64,000 nt of DNA. It comes from UBA685 sp049889495. Its GTDB lineage: Bacteria > Pseudomonadota > Alphaproteobacteria > Puniceispirillales > Puniceispirillaceae. The stretch is taken from contig JBMHDH010000072.1 in assembly GCA_049889495.1 (NCBI GenBank), positions 1 to 64,000 of the forward strand, in the 5' to 3' direction. The position numbers and the translations under genes are program-made. Under the pieces are notes generated by a model that ran no database searches, was not told the origin of the DNA, and saw only the letters and a program-made list of their open reading frames with translations. Position 1 is the stretch's first letter. Each line of letters starts with the position of its first letter. Below, one piece after another: positions 43,050 to 52,696 of the stretch.

Positions 43050-43712
43050 ATGAGTGAGCAACCACAAAAACCAACATTTCTTGCCCGCGTGCGTGGCTGG
43101 TTTCTGACAGGGCTACTTGTCTCAGCGCCGATTTTGCTGACCATCTATATCACATGGTTATTTGTTGATATCATTGATGGCTGGGTGACTGATTTAATGC
43201 CACCAGCCTTTCGTGATACCATTTACAATTCAATTCCAGGTATCGGTCTTGTCATTGGCGGTGTTGCAATTACGGTTTTTGGGGCCTTGGCGGCTGGTTT
43301 TTTCGGCAGATGGATCATTTCATTGGGCGAGCGTCTGTTAAACAGAATGCCAGTGATTGGCACGATTTACGGCGCCAGCAAACAAATTCTTGAAACGGTT
43401 ATGGCATCGCAATCAGATGCGTTTCGTGATGTTGTTCTATTGGAATATCCCCGTAAAAATGTGTGGGTCATCGGCTTTGTGACTGGCACCACCAAAGGCG
43501 AGGTGCAATCAGAAATCGAAGAAGAAACAGCCAATGTATTTGTGCCGACCACACCAAACCCGACTTCAGGCTTTTTGCTATTTTGTCCCAAAAGTGAGCT
43601 GAAATATCTTGATATGAGTGTTGATGACGCTGTGAAATTGGTGGTATCTGGCGGAATTGTAACACCGCCACATGGTGCAGAAGCGAACAAGATCGAAGAT
43701 AAAACGGCCTAA
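43050..43712 (+). CDS. DUF502-family membrane protein
   Basis: 220 residues with two membrane helices (about 17-38 and 65-90) and a C-terminal cytoplasmic domain. The family pattern is seen in LLTIYITWLFVDIIDG, ERLLNRMPVIGTIYGASKQ and PTTPNPTSGFLLF. DUF502 proteins are widespread and of unknown function. Its stop codon overlaps the stop of recG on the other strand. Confidence 0.88.
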   Translation: MSEQPQKPTFLARVRGWFLTGLLVSAPILLTIYITWLFVDIIDGWVTDLMPPAFRDTIYNSIPGIGLVIGGVAITVFGALAAGFFGRWIISLGERLLNRMPVIGTIYGASKQILETVMASQSDAFRDVVLLEYPRKNVWVIGFVTGTTKGEVQSEIEEETANVFVPTTPNPTSGFLLFCPKSELKYLDMSVDDAVKLVVSGGIVTPPHGAEANKIEDKTA

Positions 43713-45820
43713 CCAGATGCCAAAAATTTAATGGCATTATCTCTTTCAAACAGGCTGAGCAAAAGACGATAGGCTTGGCCTGCCTCAGAGGTTAGATCAG
43801 GATCAGCAGCGATAATGCGATCAGCCTCGTCTCTCGCGCGGCCAATCATATCGCCATGATGTGCCAAATCAACAAGCGCGAATTCTGGCATGCCCGATTG
43901 TCGTTGTCCCAAAACCTCACCAGGGCCGCGCAAGCGTAAATCTTCTTCGGCAAGACGGAACCCATCATTTGAATCTCGCATGATTTTTAAACGCGCTGTA
44001 GCGGTTTCACTTAACGGGCCTTGATAGGCCAACAGGCACGCTGATTGCACCGCCCCTCGGCCAACACGCCCGCGCAATTGGTGCAATTGTGCCAGACCAA
44101 AGCGTTCGGCATGTTCAATGATCATAATGCCAGCCTCTGGCACATCAACGCCCACTTCAATCACAGTAGTGGCCACAAGAAGTTGTGATGCGCCAGATTG
44201 AAATTGTTCCATAACAGCCTGTTTTTCATCAGCTTTCATTCTGCCATGCACCAATGTCGGGTTGGCATCAGGCAACAGATTTTTCAAAATATCATATCGA
44301 TTTTCAGCGGCTGTAATATCTGATTTATCGCTATCTTCGACCAAGGGGCAAATCCAATAGGCCCTGAAATCAGGTGATAATCGGGACCGTAATTTTTCCA
44401 CAATCTCAGCGATACGTTCAAGGCTGACAAGGGCGGTATCAATAGGCTTTCGACCAGCTGGTTTTTCATCAATGATGCTTGATTGCAAATCGCCATAGGC
44501 GGTCATTGACAAGGTGCGCGGAATAGGGGTCGCTGTCATGACCACCACATCACAATCATCTCCCTTTGCGCTTAACGCCATGCGTTGTTTGACGCCAAAA
44601 CGATGTTGTTCATCAACCACCGCCAAGCCCAAATCCGCAAAAATAACATCATCAGTTAAAAGAGCATGTGTGCCAATCACGATATTGGTTGTGCCATCTG
44701 CCATATCATCCAGCACCGCTTGCTTTGCCTTTGTTTTTGCACCGCCAATCAACAAAGACACAGAGATATCAGCGTGATCTGATAGGCGTGAAATCAAATC
44801 AGAAATGGTTTTGTAATGCTGTTTTGCCAAGATTTCAGTTGGCGCAATCATAACAGCCTGCCTGCCAGCTTCAAACGCATTTAACATGGCCATCAAAGCC
44901 ACCAAGGTCTTGCCAGAGCCCACATCCCCTTGCACAAGGCGTAACATGCGGCTTGTGCTTGCTTGGTCACTTGCGATCTCATCCAACACGCGATCTTGCG
45001 CCGCTGTTAATGAAAAGGGCAAGGCGTCTCGCAAAGCACCACGTAAATGCCCGTCTCCTGCCACAGATTTGCCCTTCACCGCTTGGATGGTGTCTTTTCG
45101 GATCAAGGCCAAAGCCAGCTGGTTCGCGAGTAATTCATCATAGGCAAGGCGGATGCGATGCGGGGCATCAGGTGATAAATCAGCCAGCTTTTCTGGCGCA
45201 TGAAGCAAGGCCATCGCGGTTGCAAAATCGGGCCATTTCTGTTGGGCAATCATCGAAGCAGCAACCCATTCTGGCAAATGTGGCACCTTTGGGAGCGCGG
45301 CCGAAATCGCTTTGCGGATGGTTTTGCCTTTCAAGCCAGCAGATAAGGGATAGATAGGCTCTAACAGCGGTAATTGCGCCTTATCAGCGGGAGATAACAC
45401 ATAATCAGGATGCGAGATCTGCACCCGCCCTTGAAATAATTCAGCTGTCCCAGAAATGATGCGTCTTTCCCCAACAGGCAGGCTTCTTTTGATGTAATTA
45501 GGATCTGCTTTGAAAAAGACCAATTCCACATCGCCTGTTTCATTTTCAGCTGTGATCTTTGTTGGACGCGAAATATGGCGCGGGGCAATATCATGTTTGG
45601 TGATTAATACCTCAATTGTGACAAGCTGGCCTGCTACAATATCGGGGATGGCAGGGCGTGCGGTGCGGTCAATCAATCCCACAGGGGCATGACGAAGCAA
45701 ATCCAGCACCGTTGTGCCAATGCGCTTTTCCATGATCGAAGCCAGGCGCGTGCCAATCCCAGGCAAGCTTGTGACACTTGCAAAAAGCGGAAATAAAGAA
45801 GCAGGTCTGGATAAATGCAT
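43709..45820 (-). CDS. recG: ATP-dependent DNA helicase RecG
   Basis: 703 residues from ATG 45820 (a TTG at 45835 is possible). N-terminal wedge/OB domain, then helicase domains with Walker A GDVGSGKT, DEQH box, TATPIPRTL, and the C-terminal ATTVIEVGVDVP and QLRGRVGRG motifs. It remodels stalled replication forks and branch-migrates junctions. It converges on the DUF502 gene with overlapping stop codons. Confidence 0.95.
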   Translation of the reverse strand: MHLSRPASLFPLFASVTSLPGIGTRLASIMEKRIGTTVLDLLRHAPVGLIDRTARPAIPDIVAGQLVTIEVLITKHDIAPRHISRPTKITAENETGDVELVFFKADPNYIKRSLPVGERRIISGTAELFQGRVQISHPDYVLSPADKAQLPLLEPIYPLSAGLKGKTIRKAISAALPKVPHLPEWVAASMIAQQKWPDFATAMALLHAPEKLADLSPDAPHRIRLAYDELLANQLALALIRKDTIQAVKGKSVAGDGHLRGALRDALPFSLTAAQDRVLDEIASDQASTSRMLRLVQGDVGSGKTLVALMAMLNAFEAGRQAVMIAPTEILAKQHYKTISDLISRLSDHADISVSLLIGGAKTKAKQAVLDDMADGTTNIVIGTHALLTDDVIFADLGLAVVDEQHRFGVKQRMALSAKGDDCDVVVMTATPIPRTLSMTAYGDLQSSIIDEKPAGRKPIDTALVSLERIAEIVEKLRSRLSPDFRAYWICPLVEDSDKSDITAAENRYDILKNLLPDANPTLVHGRMKADEKQAVMEQFQSGASQLLVATTVIEVGVDVPEAGIMIIEHAERFGLAQLHQLRGRVGRGAVQSACLLAYQGPLSETATARLKIMRDSNDGFRLAEEDLRLRGPGEVLGQRQSGMPEFALVDLAHHGDMIGRARDEADRIIAADPDLTSEAGQAYRLLLSLFERDNAIKFLASG

Positions 45821-45998
45821 GATGGTTTGGCGCAAAATTTAAAAAAATGACATAAGTCTATAAAAAACCACTTCATTAGTGATGTCAAAGTGAAGAATTT
45901 CTCTGGAAATGCGCTATGTTGCAATGGTAGAGACGTGACATGCTTTCATCAGCTGTGTGATAGCAAGGCGCATAACAAGAAGCAAGAAAGAGATCATC

Positions 45999-46295
45999 AT
46001 GGCAAATGGCACAAATGGCACCTCAGATAAGGCACATGAAAGCACAAATGATATGATGCGTCGCCTGATTTATCGGGCCAGCTATACGGGCATGAAAGAG
46101 ACAGATCTGTTGTTGGGGCAATTTGCCAAACAACATTTGCCCCATTTGGACAGAGCGCAATTACAACGATTTGAAGAATTGCTTGATGCAGGTGATCCGT
46201 CTATTTTTGCATGGGTCAGAGGTGACGAAGCCATTCCACCCCAATTTGATAATGATGTATTCGCATTAATTAAAGACTTTAAATTATCCAAATAA
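45999..46295 (+). CDS. sdhE: succinate dehydrogenase flavinylation factor SdhE
   Basis: 98 residues from ATG 45999 (AAAGAG ribosome site); a longer frame to 45957 is rejected. The five-helix SdhE/Sdh5 family is shown by RLIYRASYTGMKETDLLLGQFA with its RGxxE-like surface and by LDAGDPSIFAWVRG. It promotes covalent FAD attachment to succinate dehydrogenase. Placed between recG (divergent) and mfd, its usual alphaproteobacterial neighbours. Confidence 0.9.
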   Translation: MANGTNGTSDKAHESTNDMMRRLIYRASYTGMKETDLLLGQFAKQHLPHLDRAQLQRFEELLDAGDPSIFAWVRGDEAIPPQFDNDVFALIKDFKLSK

Positions 46296-46299
46296 AATA

Positions 46300-49200
46300 A
46301 TGAATTTATTTAATAAAATACCTGATTCAAGATATCTTGATGGCGCGCCGCAAGGCGTTGATCACTTGTTGGTTGATGCTTTGTCATCACAACAAAAAAG
46401 ACAGATTATCATCTTGCGTGATGATGCCAGATTAACGCAATTTTGCGATGGTTTTTCCTTTGTGAATCCTGATTGTCAGATTTTACAACTGCCAGCTTGG
46501 GATTGTTTGCCTTATGACAGGGTGTCGCCACATAGCGCGGTTACCTCCACAAGATTGGCAAGTCTGTCATCACTTGCAGGGCAGCCTAAAGAACGTTTAT
46601 TGGTTGTCACCACCGTGAATGGGTGGTTGCAACGTGTACCGCCACCGTCTTTTTTCGCGAATGCCAGCCTTGCGCTTTCGGTGGGACAAGAGATCGCCAT
46701 AGATGATGTGGTGCAATTTTTGGCGCAAAATGGGTTTCACCGCACAGATACCGTTCGTGAATATGGGGAATTCGCGGTGCGCGGCGGTATTTTGGATATT
46801 TTCAGCGATGCGGCTGGCCAGCCTGTCAGATTGGATTTCTTTGGCGATGAGATTGAAACCATCAAATCCTTTGATTCTTTAAGCCAACGCTCGCTCACCA
46901 CATTATCAGAATTGATTTTGCAACCTGCTTCAGAATTTTTAATGGATGATACAGCCATCAGTGCGTTTCGCAGTCGGTTTCGCGAGATGTTTGGCGGCAA
47001 AGGTACCAAATCGGTTCTCTATGAATCGGTTTCTGCTGGGCGCATGATGGCAGGGCTAGAGCATTGGTCAGCTTTACTTCATCCCGAAATGGCAGTGATT
47101 GAAGATTACCTTGATGGGGCGCATCTGATTTGTGATGAAGAGGCCGAAGCGGCAATCAATGCGCGCCTTGACCAAATTCAAGAATTTTATGAAGCGCGGC
47201 ACATGCCAGAAACGGAGGGAGATGAGATTTATTTCCCTTTGGCACCGCATTGGCATTACCGCCAAGCAGATGAGGTCACCGCGCGCCTTGCACAGCCAAA
47301 TACGCAATTTTTATCATCCTTTAGCCAAGATCGCACAACAGGCGATGCCTTTGATGCGGGTGGTAGAGCGGCCATTGGGCTTGGCGCGGCGGCTGAAGGT
47401 TCAAAAATGCAGCAAATGGCAGATCATATTGCCAATGCGCCTGATAAAACCATTACCATTCTTGCGGCCACCAGCGAAGGGGCGGCCACAAGAAGTGCCG
47501 AATTATTGGGTCACGCATCAGACAGGCATATCCCGATTGTATCAGACCTGAAAGAGGCCATGGGCCACCCTGTCAGCGCGGCTTATTGGCCGCTTGAAAA
47601 AGGGTTTCAGCTTGGCAATTTGCAGGTGATATCTGAACAAGATTTATTTGGGACACGGCTGACAAGACCAGCTGGCAAGAGACGCGCGGAAAATTTCCTA
47701 ACTGAGGTATCTTCCTTATCGCAAGGTGATTTGGTTGTGCATGTGGAACATGGCATCGGGCGTTATGAAAAGCTTGAAACCATCCGCTCTGGTGGCTCAG
47801 ATCATGATTGTTTGATGTTGCTTTATCAAGGCGGTGACAAGCTTTATTTGCCTGTTGAAAATATTGACACCCTTTCACGCTATGGCAAGGATTCATCTGA
47901 TGTGGTGCTTGATAAGCTTGGCGGTGTTGCATGGCAAGCACGCAAAGCCAAAATCAAAGAGCGCATTAAAATCATGGCAGAACAACTGATCAGGATTGCT
48001 GCCAATCGTGCTGTGGCCCATACCGAACCATTGCTTGCACCTGAAGGGGGCTTTGCTGAATTTTGCGCTAGATTTGGATTTGCTGAAACCGAAGATCAGC
48101 TTGATGCCATTGGAGATGTGTTGGATGATTTGGCATCTGGCAAAGCCACAGACAGGCTGATTTGTGGTGATGTTGGGTTTGGCAAAACAGAGGTGGCTTT
48201 GCGCGCGGCCTTTGTTGCCGCAATGGCAGGCTATCAGGTGGCATTGGTGACCCCCACCACCTTATTGGCGCGTCAACATGGCAATGTCTTCAAAGAGAGA
48301 TTTAAAGGCTTTCCGATCAATGTCAGCGTCTTATCACGCATGACAACGACCGCAGAGGCAAAGGCCATCAAAGAAGGTATAACAGATGGTTCTGCGCAAA
48401 TCGTCATTGGGACCCATGCGCTTTTGGCAAAATCAATCTCATTCAATAATTTGGGGATGTTGATTGTTGATGAAGAACAAAGCTTTGGTGTCGCCCAAAA
48501 AGAACGTCTTAAAGAATTAAAAGGCGATATTCATGTCTTAACCTTAACCGCAACACCTATCCCACGCACATTGCAAATGGCACTATCTGGGGTGCGGCAA
48601 ATGTCAATCATAGCCACACCGCCTGTTGATCGTCTGGCGGTACGCACCTTTATCGGGACATGGGATAATGTTGTATTACGTGAAGCGATCTTGCGCGAAC
48701 GCTTCAGAGGTGGTCAGAGCTTTGTTGTATGTCCGCGTATTGAAGATATGCCACGCTTATATGAAAAAGTGGTAAAATTGGTGCCAGATGCCAAAATCTT
48801 ATCGGCTCATGGGCGCATGTCTCCAACCGAGTTAGACAAGGTGATGACTGATTTTGGCGAAGGTAAAGCTGATATTTTGATTTCCACTAACATTGTGGAA
48901 TCTGGCATTGATATCCCATCTGCCAACACCATCATTATCCACCGCGCTGATATGTTTGGTCTATCACAGCTTTATCAATTGCGTGGCCGTGTTGGTCGCT
49001 CAAAATTGCGTGCTTATGCCTATTTGACCATCGATAAACATAAGATGATGACTGATAATGCCAAACGACGCCTCGAAGTCATGCAAACTTTGGATAAATT
49101 AGGGGCTGGCTTTACACTCGCATCTCATGATTTGGATATCAGAGGGGCAGGGAACCTGCTGGGAGATGAGCAATCAGGCCATGTTAAAGAGGTCGGGGTT

Positions 49201-49749
49201 GAATTATACCAAGATATGTTGCGCCAGGCTGTGGAATTGGCACGCCAGAAAAAACAAAAAAGCCAAGCTGATGATACGACTGATTACGCCCCGCAAATCT
49301 CGCTTGGCACAACGGTATTGATTCCCGAAGATTATATCCCTGATTTGACCAGCCGTTTATCGATTTATCGGCGTATTGCCTCTTTGCAAACAGAAGATGA
49401 TATGAACCAGATGATGACAGAGCTGGTTGATCGTTTTGGCCGCATTCCAGAATCTGTTCACAACTTGCTACAAGTCGTTGAATTAAAACAATTATGCCGC
49501 CGTGCCAATGTCTTGAAAATTGATGCGGGTGACAAGGGATTCTCGGTGATTTTCAAGGATAATAAATTCGCCAATCCACATGGTTTGGTCGGCTGGATTG
49601 CAGGGCAAAAAGGCCAAGTTCAGCTAAAAGGAGATCATAAGCTTGTGGTGATGGCGGATTTAAAGCTTATCTCTGGGCGTGCGGGAAAGGCGAAGAGCCT
49701 GCTTGCCGCCTTAGCTGATCTAGCCGAAGCTGAGCCACCAGCGGCTTAG
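46300..49749 (+). CDS. mfd: transcription-repair coupling factor Mfd
   Basis: 1149 residues, full length. UvrB-homology N-terminal region (LPAWDCLPYDRVSP; VREYGEFAVRGGILD), RNA-polymerase-interaction domain (GDLVVHVEHGIGRYE), RecG-like translocase with Walker A GDVGFGKTE, DEEQ box, ATPIPRTLQMA and LRGRVGRSK, and a C-terminal TRCF domain. It removes RNA polymerase stalled at lesions and recruits nucleotide excision repair, complementing the photolyases further on. Starts 4 bases after sdhE. Confidence 0.97.
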   Translation: MNLFNKIPDSRYLDGAPQGVDHLLVDALSSQQKRQIIILRDDARLTQFCDGFSFVNPDCQILQLPAWDCLPYDRVSPHSAVTSTRLASLSSLAGQPKERLLVVTTVNGWLQRVPPPSFFANASLALSVGQEIAIDDVVQFLAQNGFHRTDTVREYGEFAVRGGILDIFSDAAGQPVRLDFFGDEIETIKSFDSLSQRSLTTLSELILQPASEFLMDDTAISAFRSRFREMFGGKGTKSVLYESVSAGRMMAGLEHWSALLHPEMAVIEDYLDGAHLICDEEAEAAINARLDQIQEFYEARHMPETEGDEIYFPLAPHWHYRQADEVTARLAQPNTQFLSSFSQDRTTGDAFDAGGRAAIGLGAAAEGSKMQQMADHIANAPDKTITILAATSEGAATRSAELLGHASDRHIPIVSDLKEAMGHPVSAAYWPLEKGFQLGNLQVISEQDLFGTRLTRPAGKRRAENFLTEVSSLSQGDLVVHVEHGIGRYEKLETIRSGGSDHDCLMLLYQGGDKLYLPVENIDTLSRYGKDSSDVVLDKLGGVAWQARKAKIKERIKIMAEQLIRIAANRAVAHTEPLLAPEGGFAEFCARFGFAETEDQLDAIGDVLDDLASGKATDRLICGDVGFGKTEVALRAAFVAAMAGYQVALVTPTTLLARQHGNVFKERFKGFPINVSVLSRMTTTAEAKAIKEGITDGSAQIVIGTHALLAKSISFNNLGMLIVDEEQSFGVAQKERLKELKGDIHVLTLTATPIPRTLQMALSGVRQMSIIATPPVDRLAVRTFIGTWDNVVLREAILRERFRGGQSFVVCPRIEDMPRLYEKVVKLVPDAKILSAHGRMSPTELDKVMTDFGEGKADILISTNIVESGIDIPSANTIIIHRADMFGLSQLYQLRGRVGRSKLRAYAYLTIDKHKMMTDNAKRRLEVMQTLDKLGAGFTLASHDLDIRGAGNLLGDEQSGHVKEVGVELYQDMLRQAVELARQKKQKSQADDTTDYAPQISLGTTVLIPEDYIPDLTSRLSIYRRIASLQTEDDMNQMMTELVDRFGRIPESVHNLLQVVELKQLCRRANVLKIDAGDKGFSVIFKDNKFANPHGLVGWIAGQKGQVQLKGDHKLVVMADLKLISGRAGKAKSLLAALADLAEAEPPAA

Positions 49750-49791
49750 TGGTCTGGTGCCTTAAACATTTCAGATGACAAAAGGGAAACG

Positions 49792-50406
49792 CTAGGCGAT
49801 TGCGGCATCAATCGCGCTTAATAGGACATGCGGGGGGTGCGCGCCTGCTAGGGAAAATTGGTTGTTAAACACAAAAAAAGGCACGCCATCAATGCCAAGC
49901 TGACTGCCAAATTGCAGATCTTCATTAATTTGATTGGCGGCTGATTGTAAATTCTCTTTGGTATAGGCGCTATGACAGCCTTCATCCTCGATTAATTGGG
50001 TTTGCACCTCAGCATCGCTGATATCCCTACCTTCAAGGAAATAGGCCTGAAAAAACCGTTCTGATAGGGAAAAGCTCGATTTACCTGCGGCAATTAACAA
50101 AGTATGGATGGCTGATGTCTCTGGTGTTTTGCCAATGGCATCAAAGCGAAACGAAATGCCAGCCTCTTTGCCAGCTATCCCAATACGGTCATAAACGGCG
50201 TTGGCAGCTTCCCCAAATTTCTGTTTTAAATAAAGCTGTCTGTCAATGCCACCACGTGGCATGGTGGGGTTTAAGAGATAAGCCCGCCATCTGATATCTG
50301 CTTTTAAATCAGGCCGCATTTCTAGCGCTTCTTCTAAGCGTTTTTTGCCGATATAACACCAAGGGCAGATGATATCTGAATAAATATCGATTGTAACATT
50401 CGGCAT
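49792..50406 (-). CDS. DsbA-family oxidoreductase, FrnE-like
   Basis: 204 residues, a thioredoxin-fold protein with a helical insert and active site CPWC (about 14-17) right after strand IDIYSD. No signal peptide, so it is cytoplasmic. The cis-Pro region GVPFFVFN (about 173-180) is present. FrnE-like proteins are disulfide oxidoreductases linked to oxidative stress and polyketide clusters; the related HCCA isomerases lack this CxxC. AGGAAGAG ribosome site. Confidence 0.88.
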   Translation of the reverse strand: MPNVTIDIYSDIICPWCYIGKKRLEEALEMRPDLKADIRWRAYLLNPTMPRGGIDRQLYLKQKFGEAANAVYDRIGIAGKEAGISFRFDAIGKTPETSAIHTLLIAAGKSSFSLSERFFQAYFLEGRDISDAEVQTQLIEDEGCHSAYTKENLQSAANQINEDLQFGSQLGIDGVPFFVFNNQFSLAGAHPPHVLLSAIDAAIA

Positions 50407-50474
50407 GTGGCTCTTCCTTTTTCATGATGCAGGCCTATGCTATGATCATATACCAAAAACAGAAATGAAGCATC

Positions 50475-50966
50475 ATGTCAGATCTTGAAAAATGTGAAAC
50501 TGAAAAAAGCGCGCTTCTTGCCAATGCCAGAACGTTAACGATTGCGGTATCAATGCCTGAAAGGGGCCCTGCGATTGGGGTGTCGCCGTTTTTTCGCAAT
50601 GAAGATGGCAGTTTTTACATCTATAGCAGCGCGTTAGGAAGCCATGTCAAAGGCTTGCTGGCAGGGCATGACGCCTCATTTCAAATCATTGCAGATGAAA
50701 GCCAATCTCAGAATATTTGGGCAAGGGTGCGGTTGAAATTTGACGCGGATATTCACATGATTCCCCGTAATGATGCCCGTTTTGGCCCTGTGATTGATCA
50801 CCTAGAATCCCATTTTGGTAATATCATGTCACTGATTAAACAATTTTCTGATTTTCATCTTTTCCATATCATCCCCACAACAGGGGTGATTGTCACTGGC
50901 TTTGCCTCAGCCTATCAGGTGCAAGGCCCACAATTTACCATTACCGAACAGCTGACATCCTCATAA
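50475..50966 (+). CDS. HugZ/PNPOx-like split-barrel protein
   Basis: 163 residues with the FMN-binding split-barrel pattern of heme-utilisation/pyridoxamine-oxidase-like proteins: LLANARTLTIAVS at the start, YIYSSALGSHVKGLLA, ARVRLKFDAD and DFHLFHIIPTTGVIVTGFASA. It lacks the extra C-terminal domain of longer HugZ proteins. Role uncertain: heme degradation or general flavin reductase. Coupled to the following GST gene by a one-base overlap (TAATG). Confidence 0.75.
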   Translation: MSDLEKCETEKSALLANARTLTIAVSMPERGPAIGVSPFFRNEDGSFYIYSSALGSHVKGLLAGHDASFQIIADESQSQNIWARVRLKFDADIHMIPRNDARFGPVIDHLESHFGNIMSLIKQFSDFHLFHIIPTTGVIVTGFASAYQVQGPQFTITEQLTSS

Positions 50967-51628
50967 TGACACAATCTACCAATCCTATAGCTTTGCCAAT
51001 TTTATGGAGCTTTCGTCGTTGCCCTTATGCGATGCGCGCACGCCTTGCGATTAAATCAAGTGGCCGCAATGTGCTTTTGCGCGAGATTTTATTAAGAGAC
51101 AAACCAGCCCCTTTTCTAGAGGCTTCAGAAAAAGGCACTGTGCCTGTGCTTGTTCTGCCAGATGGTACAGTTATTGATGAATCCCTAGATGTGATGTTTT
51201 GGGCTCTAGAGGGCGCTGATCCTGAAGATTGGATGGTGCCTTTTTATACCGATGAAGAGGGGAGCCGCGCGCATCTACACAGTCTTGATGACGAGTTTAA
51301 GCACCATCTTGATCGCTATAAATATGCCACACGTTATGAGGGGGTGGATGAGAGCGAGCATCGTGATAAAGGTGTTGTGTTTCTTGATAAATGGAACAAG
51401 ACGCTTGGTCAAACAGGGGCATTATCTGGTGAAAAGCTTGGCTTTTTGGATTATGCCACCTTGCCCTTTGTGCGCCAATTTCGGATTGCAAACCCTGACT
51501 GGTTTGATCGCCAAGATTGGCCCCATCTTCATCATTGGCTACAAAGCTTTTTGGCAAGTGAACGGTTTGATATGATTATGAAAAAATACAAACCGTGGCT
51601 TGAAACAGGCGAAGATATCGCCTTTTAA
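50966..51628 (+). CDS. glutathione S-transferase-like protein
   Basis: 220 residues. N-terminal thioredoxin-like domain with RRCPYAMRARLAI (Cys at the usual omega/beta-type position) and KGTVPVLVLPDGTVIDESLDV, the cis-Pro and glutathione gamma-glutamyl contacts; then an all-helical C-terminal domain. Likely cytoplasmic glutathione-dependent transferase or reductase of unknown substrate. Translationally coupled to the flavin-like gene upstream. Confidence 0.82.
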   Translation: MTQSTNPIALPILWSFRRCPYAMRARLAIKSSGRNVLLREILLRDKPAPFLEASEKGTVPVLVLPDGTVIDESLDVMFWALEGADPEDWMVPFYTDEEGSRAHLHSLDDEFKHHLDRYKYATRYEGVDESEHRDKGVVFLDKWNKTLGQTGALSGEKLGFLDYATLPFVRQFRIANPDWFDRQDWPHLHHWLQSFLASERFDMIMKKYKPWLETGEDIAF

Positions 51629-51649
51629 CAAAAGGCCAGCGACCGCAAT

Positions 51650-52546
51650 TCATGCCCTTGTTAAGCGCATAGAGGTATAGATGACATAAGTGGCAAGGGT
51701 GATAATCACAATCACACCGCCAATGATCATCTGGATTGTAGCGCTTTCGCCGACACCTAACCAAACCCAAACAGGCCCTAAAATGGTTTCTAGCAACATT
51801 AACAAGCCAATATTCGCGGCGGCTGTGTAACGTGCGGCTGATGTCAGGCAAAAGAAAGACACTGGCAAGATCAACAATCCACAAACAGAGATCATCCAGA
51901 TATTGCCAACAAATAGCGTATCTGTGCCAATATAAGCGAGCGCAATCAAACCACATAATAAAGAGCCATTGCCTGTTACTGCGGCAACTGGCAAATCGCT
52001 ATATTTGCGGAATAGCACGAAATTCAAACCAATCGCAGCAGAGGCTGTTAGCCCGCAAATAGCCCCAAATATCACAGAGCCTTCAGGCGCATTATGCGCC
52101 GCACCAGCATCTGCAACAGTTAATAGGATCCCACCTAGTGTAAATAAGGTGGCAAGCCATGTTGAAATATGGGTGCGTTCCCCAAGAAAGAGCCGTGAAA
52201 AGAAAGCTGCAAAAATCGGTGAAGTGGCAAGCGCAAATAAGATCACCGATACAGATGTTTCTGCGATACCGATCACAAAGCACCCTGTGCTTACAAATTG
52301 GCACATCGCCACCAAAAGGCCTCTTTTGGAATAGGTCAATTTAAGCGTATGACCGAAATTCGCCCGATCCATAAGATAGGATAAGCTTAGCATCACAATG
52401 CCCATTTGAATGCCGCGCCAAACAAGCATGTCAAAGCCACTCATGCCAGATAGACGTATAAATAGACTATCAGGCGTTAAGGTAAGTGCGCCAAAGCCTG
52501 CTAAGGCCAATCCGAAAAAAGGATGTGCTTTTAATGACTGAAACAT
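51650..52546 (-). CDS. EamA/DMT-family membrane transporter
   Basis: 298 residues with about ten membrane helices in two EamA repeats. Diagnostic stretches are FALATSPIFAAFFSRLFLGE closing repeat one and LLMLLETILGPVWVWLGVGE in repeat two. Substrate unknown. It is more like metabolite exporters of the RhaT/EamA type than the DMT protein at 4257; the two are not close duplicates by eye. One arm of a 10-bp inverted repeat contains its start codon. Confidence 0.85.
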   Translation of the reverse strand: MFQSLKAHPFFGLALAGFGALTLTPDSLFIRLSGMSGFDMLVWRGIQMGIVMLSLSYLMDRANFGHTLKLTYSKRGLLVAMCQFVSTGCFVIGIAETSVSVILFALATSPIFAAFFSRLFLGERTHISTWLATLFTLGGILLTVADAGAAHNAPEGSVIFGAICGLTASAAIGLNFVLFRKYSDLPVAAVTGNGSLLCGLIALAYIGTDTLFVGNIWMISVCGLLILPVSFFCLTSAARYTAAANIGLLMLLETILGPVWVWLGVGESATIQMIIGGVIVIITLATYVIYTSMRLTRA

Positions 52547-52696
52547 AAGTGATTAAAATCCTGTAAAGGCGATAAAAAGACGACATATCACATATCAACT
52601 TTGTGGTCTTATCATGAAAAGGCTTTTTGAAAAAACACAATTCATCACTTATGACGTCAGATCAGGTGATCCGATCATGATATTGTGGGCAAGGTC

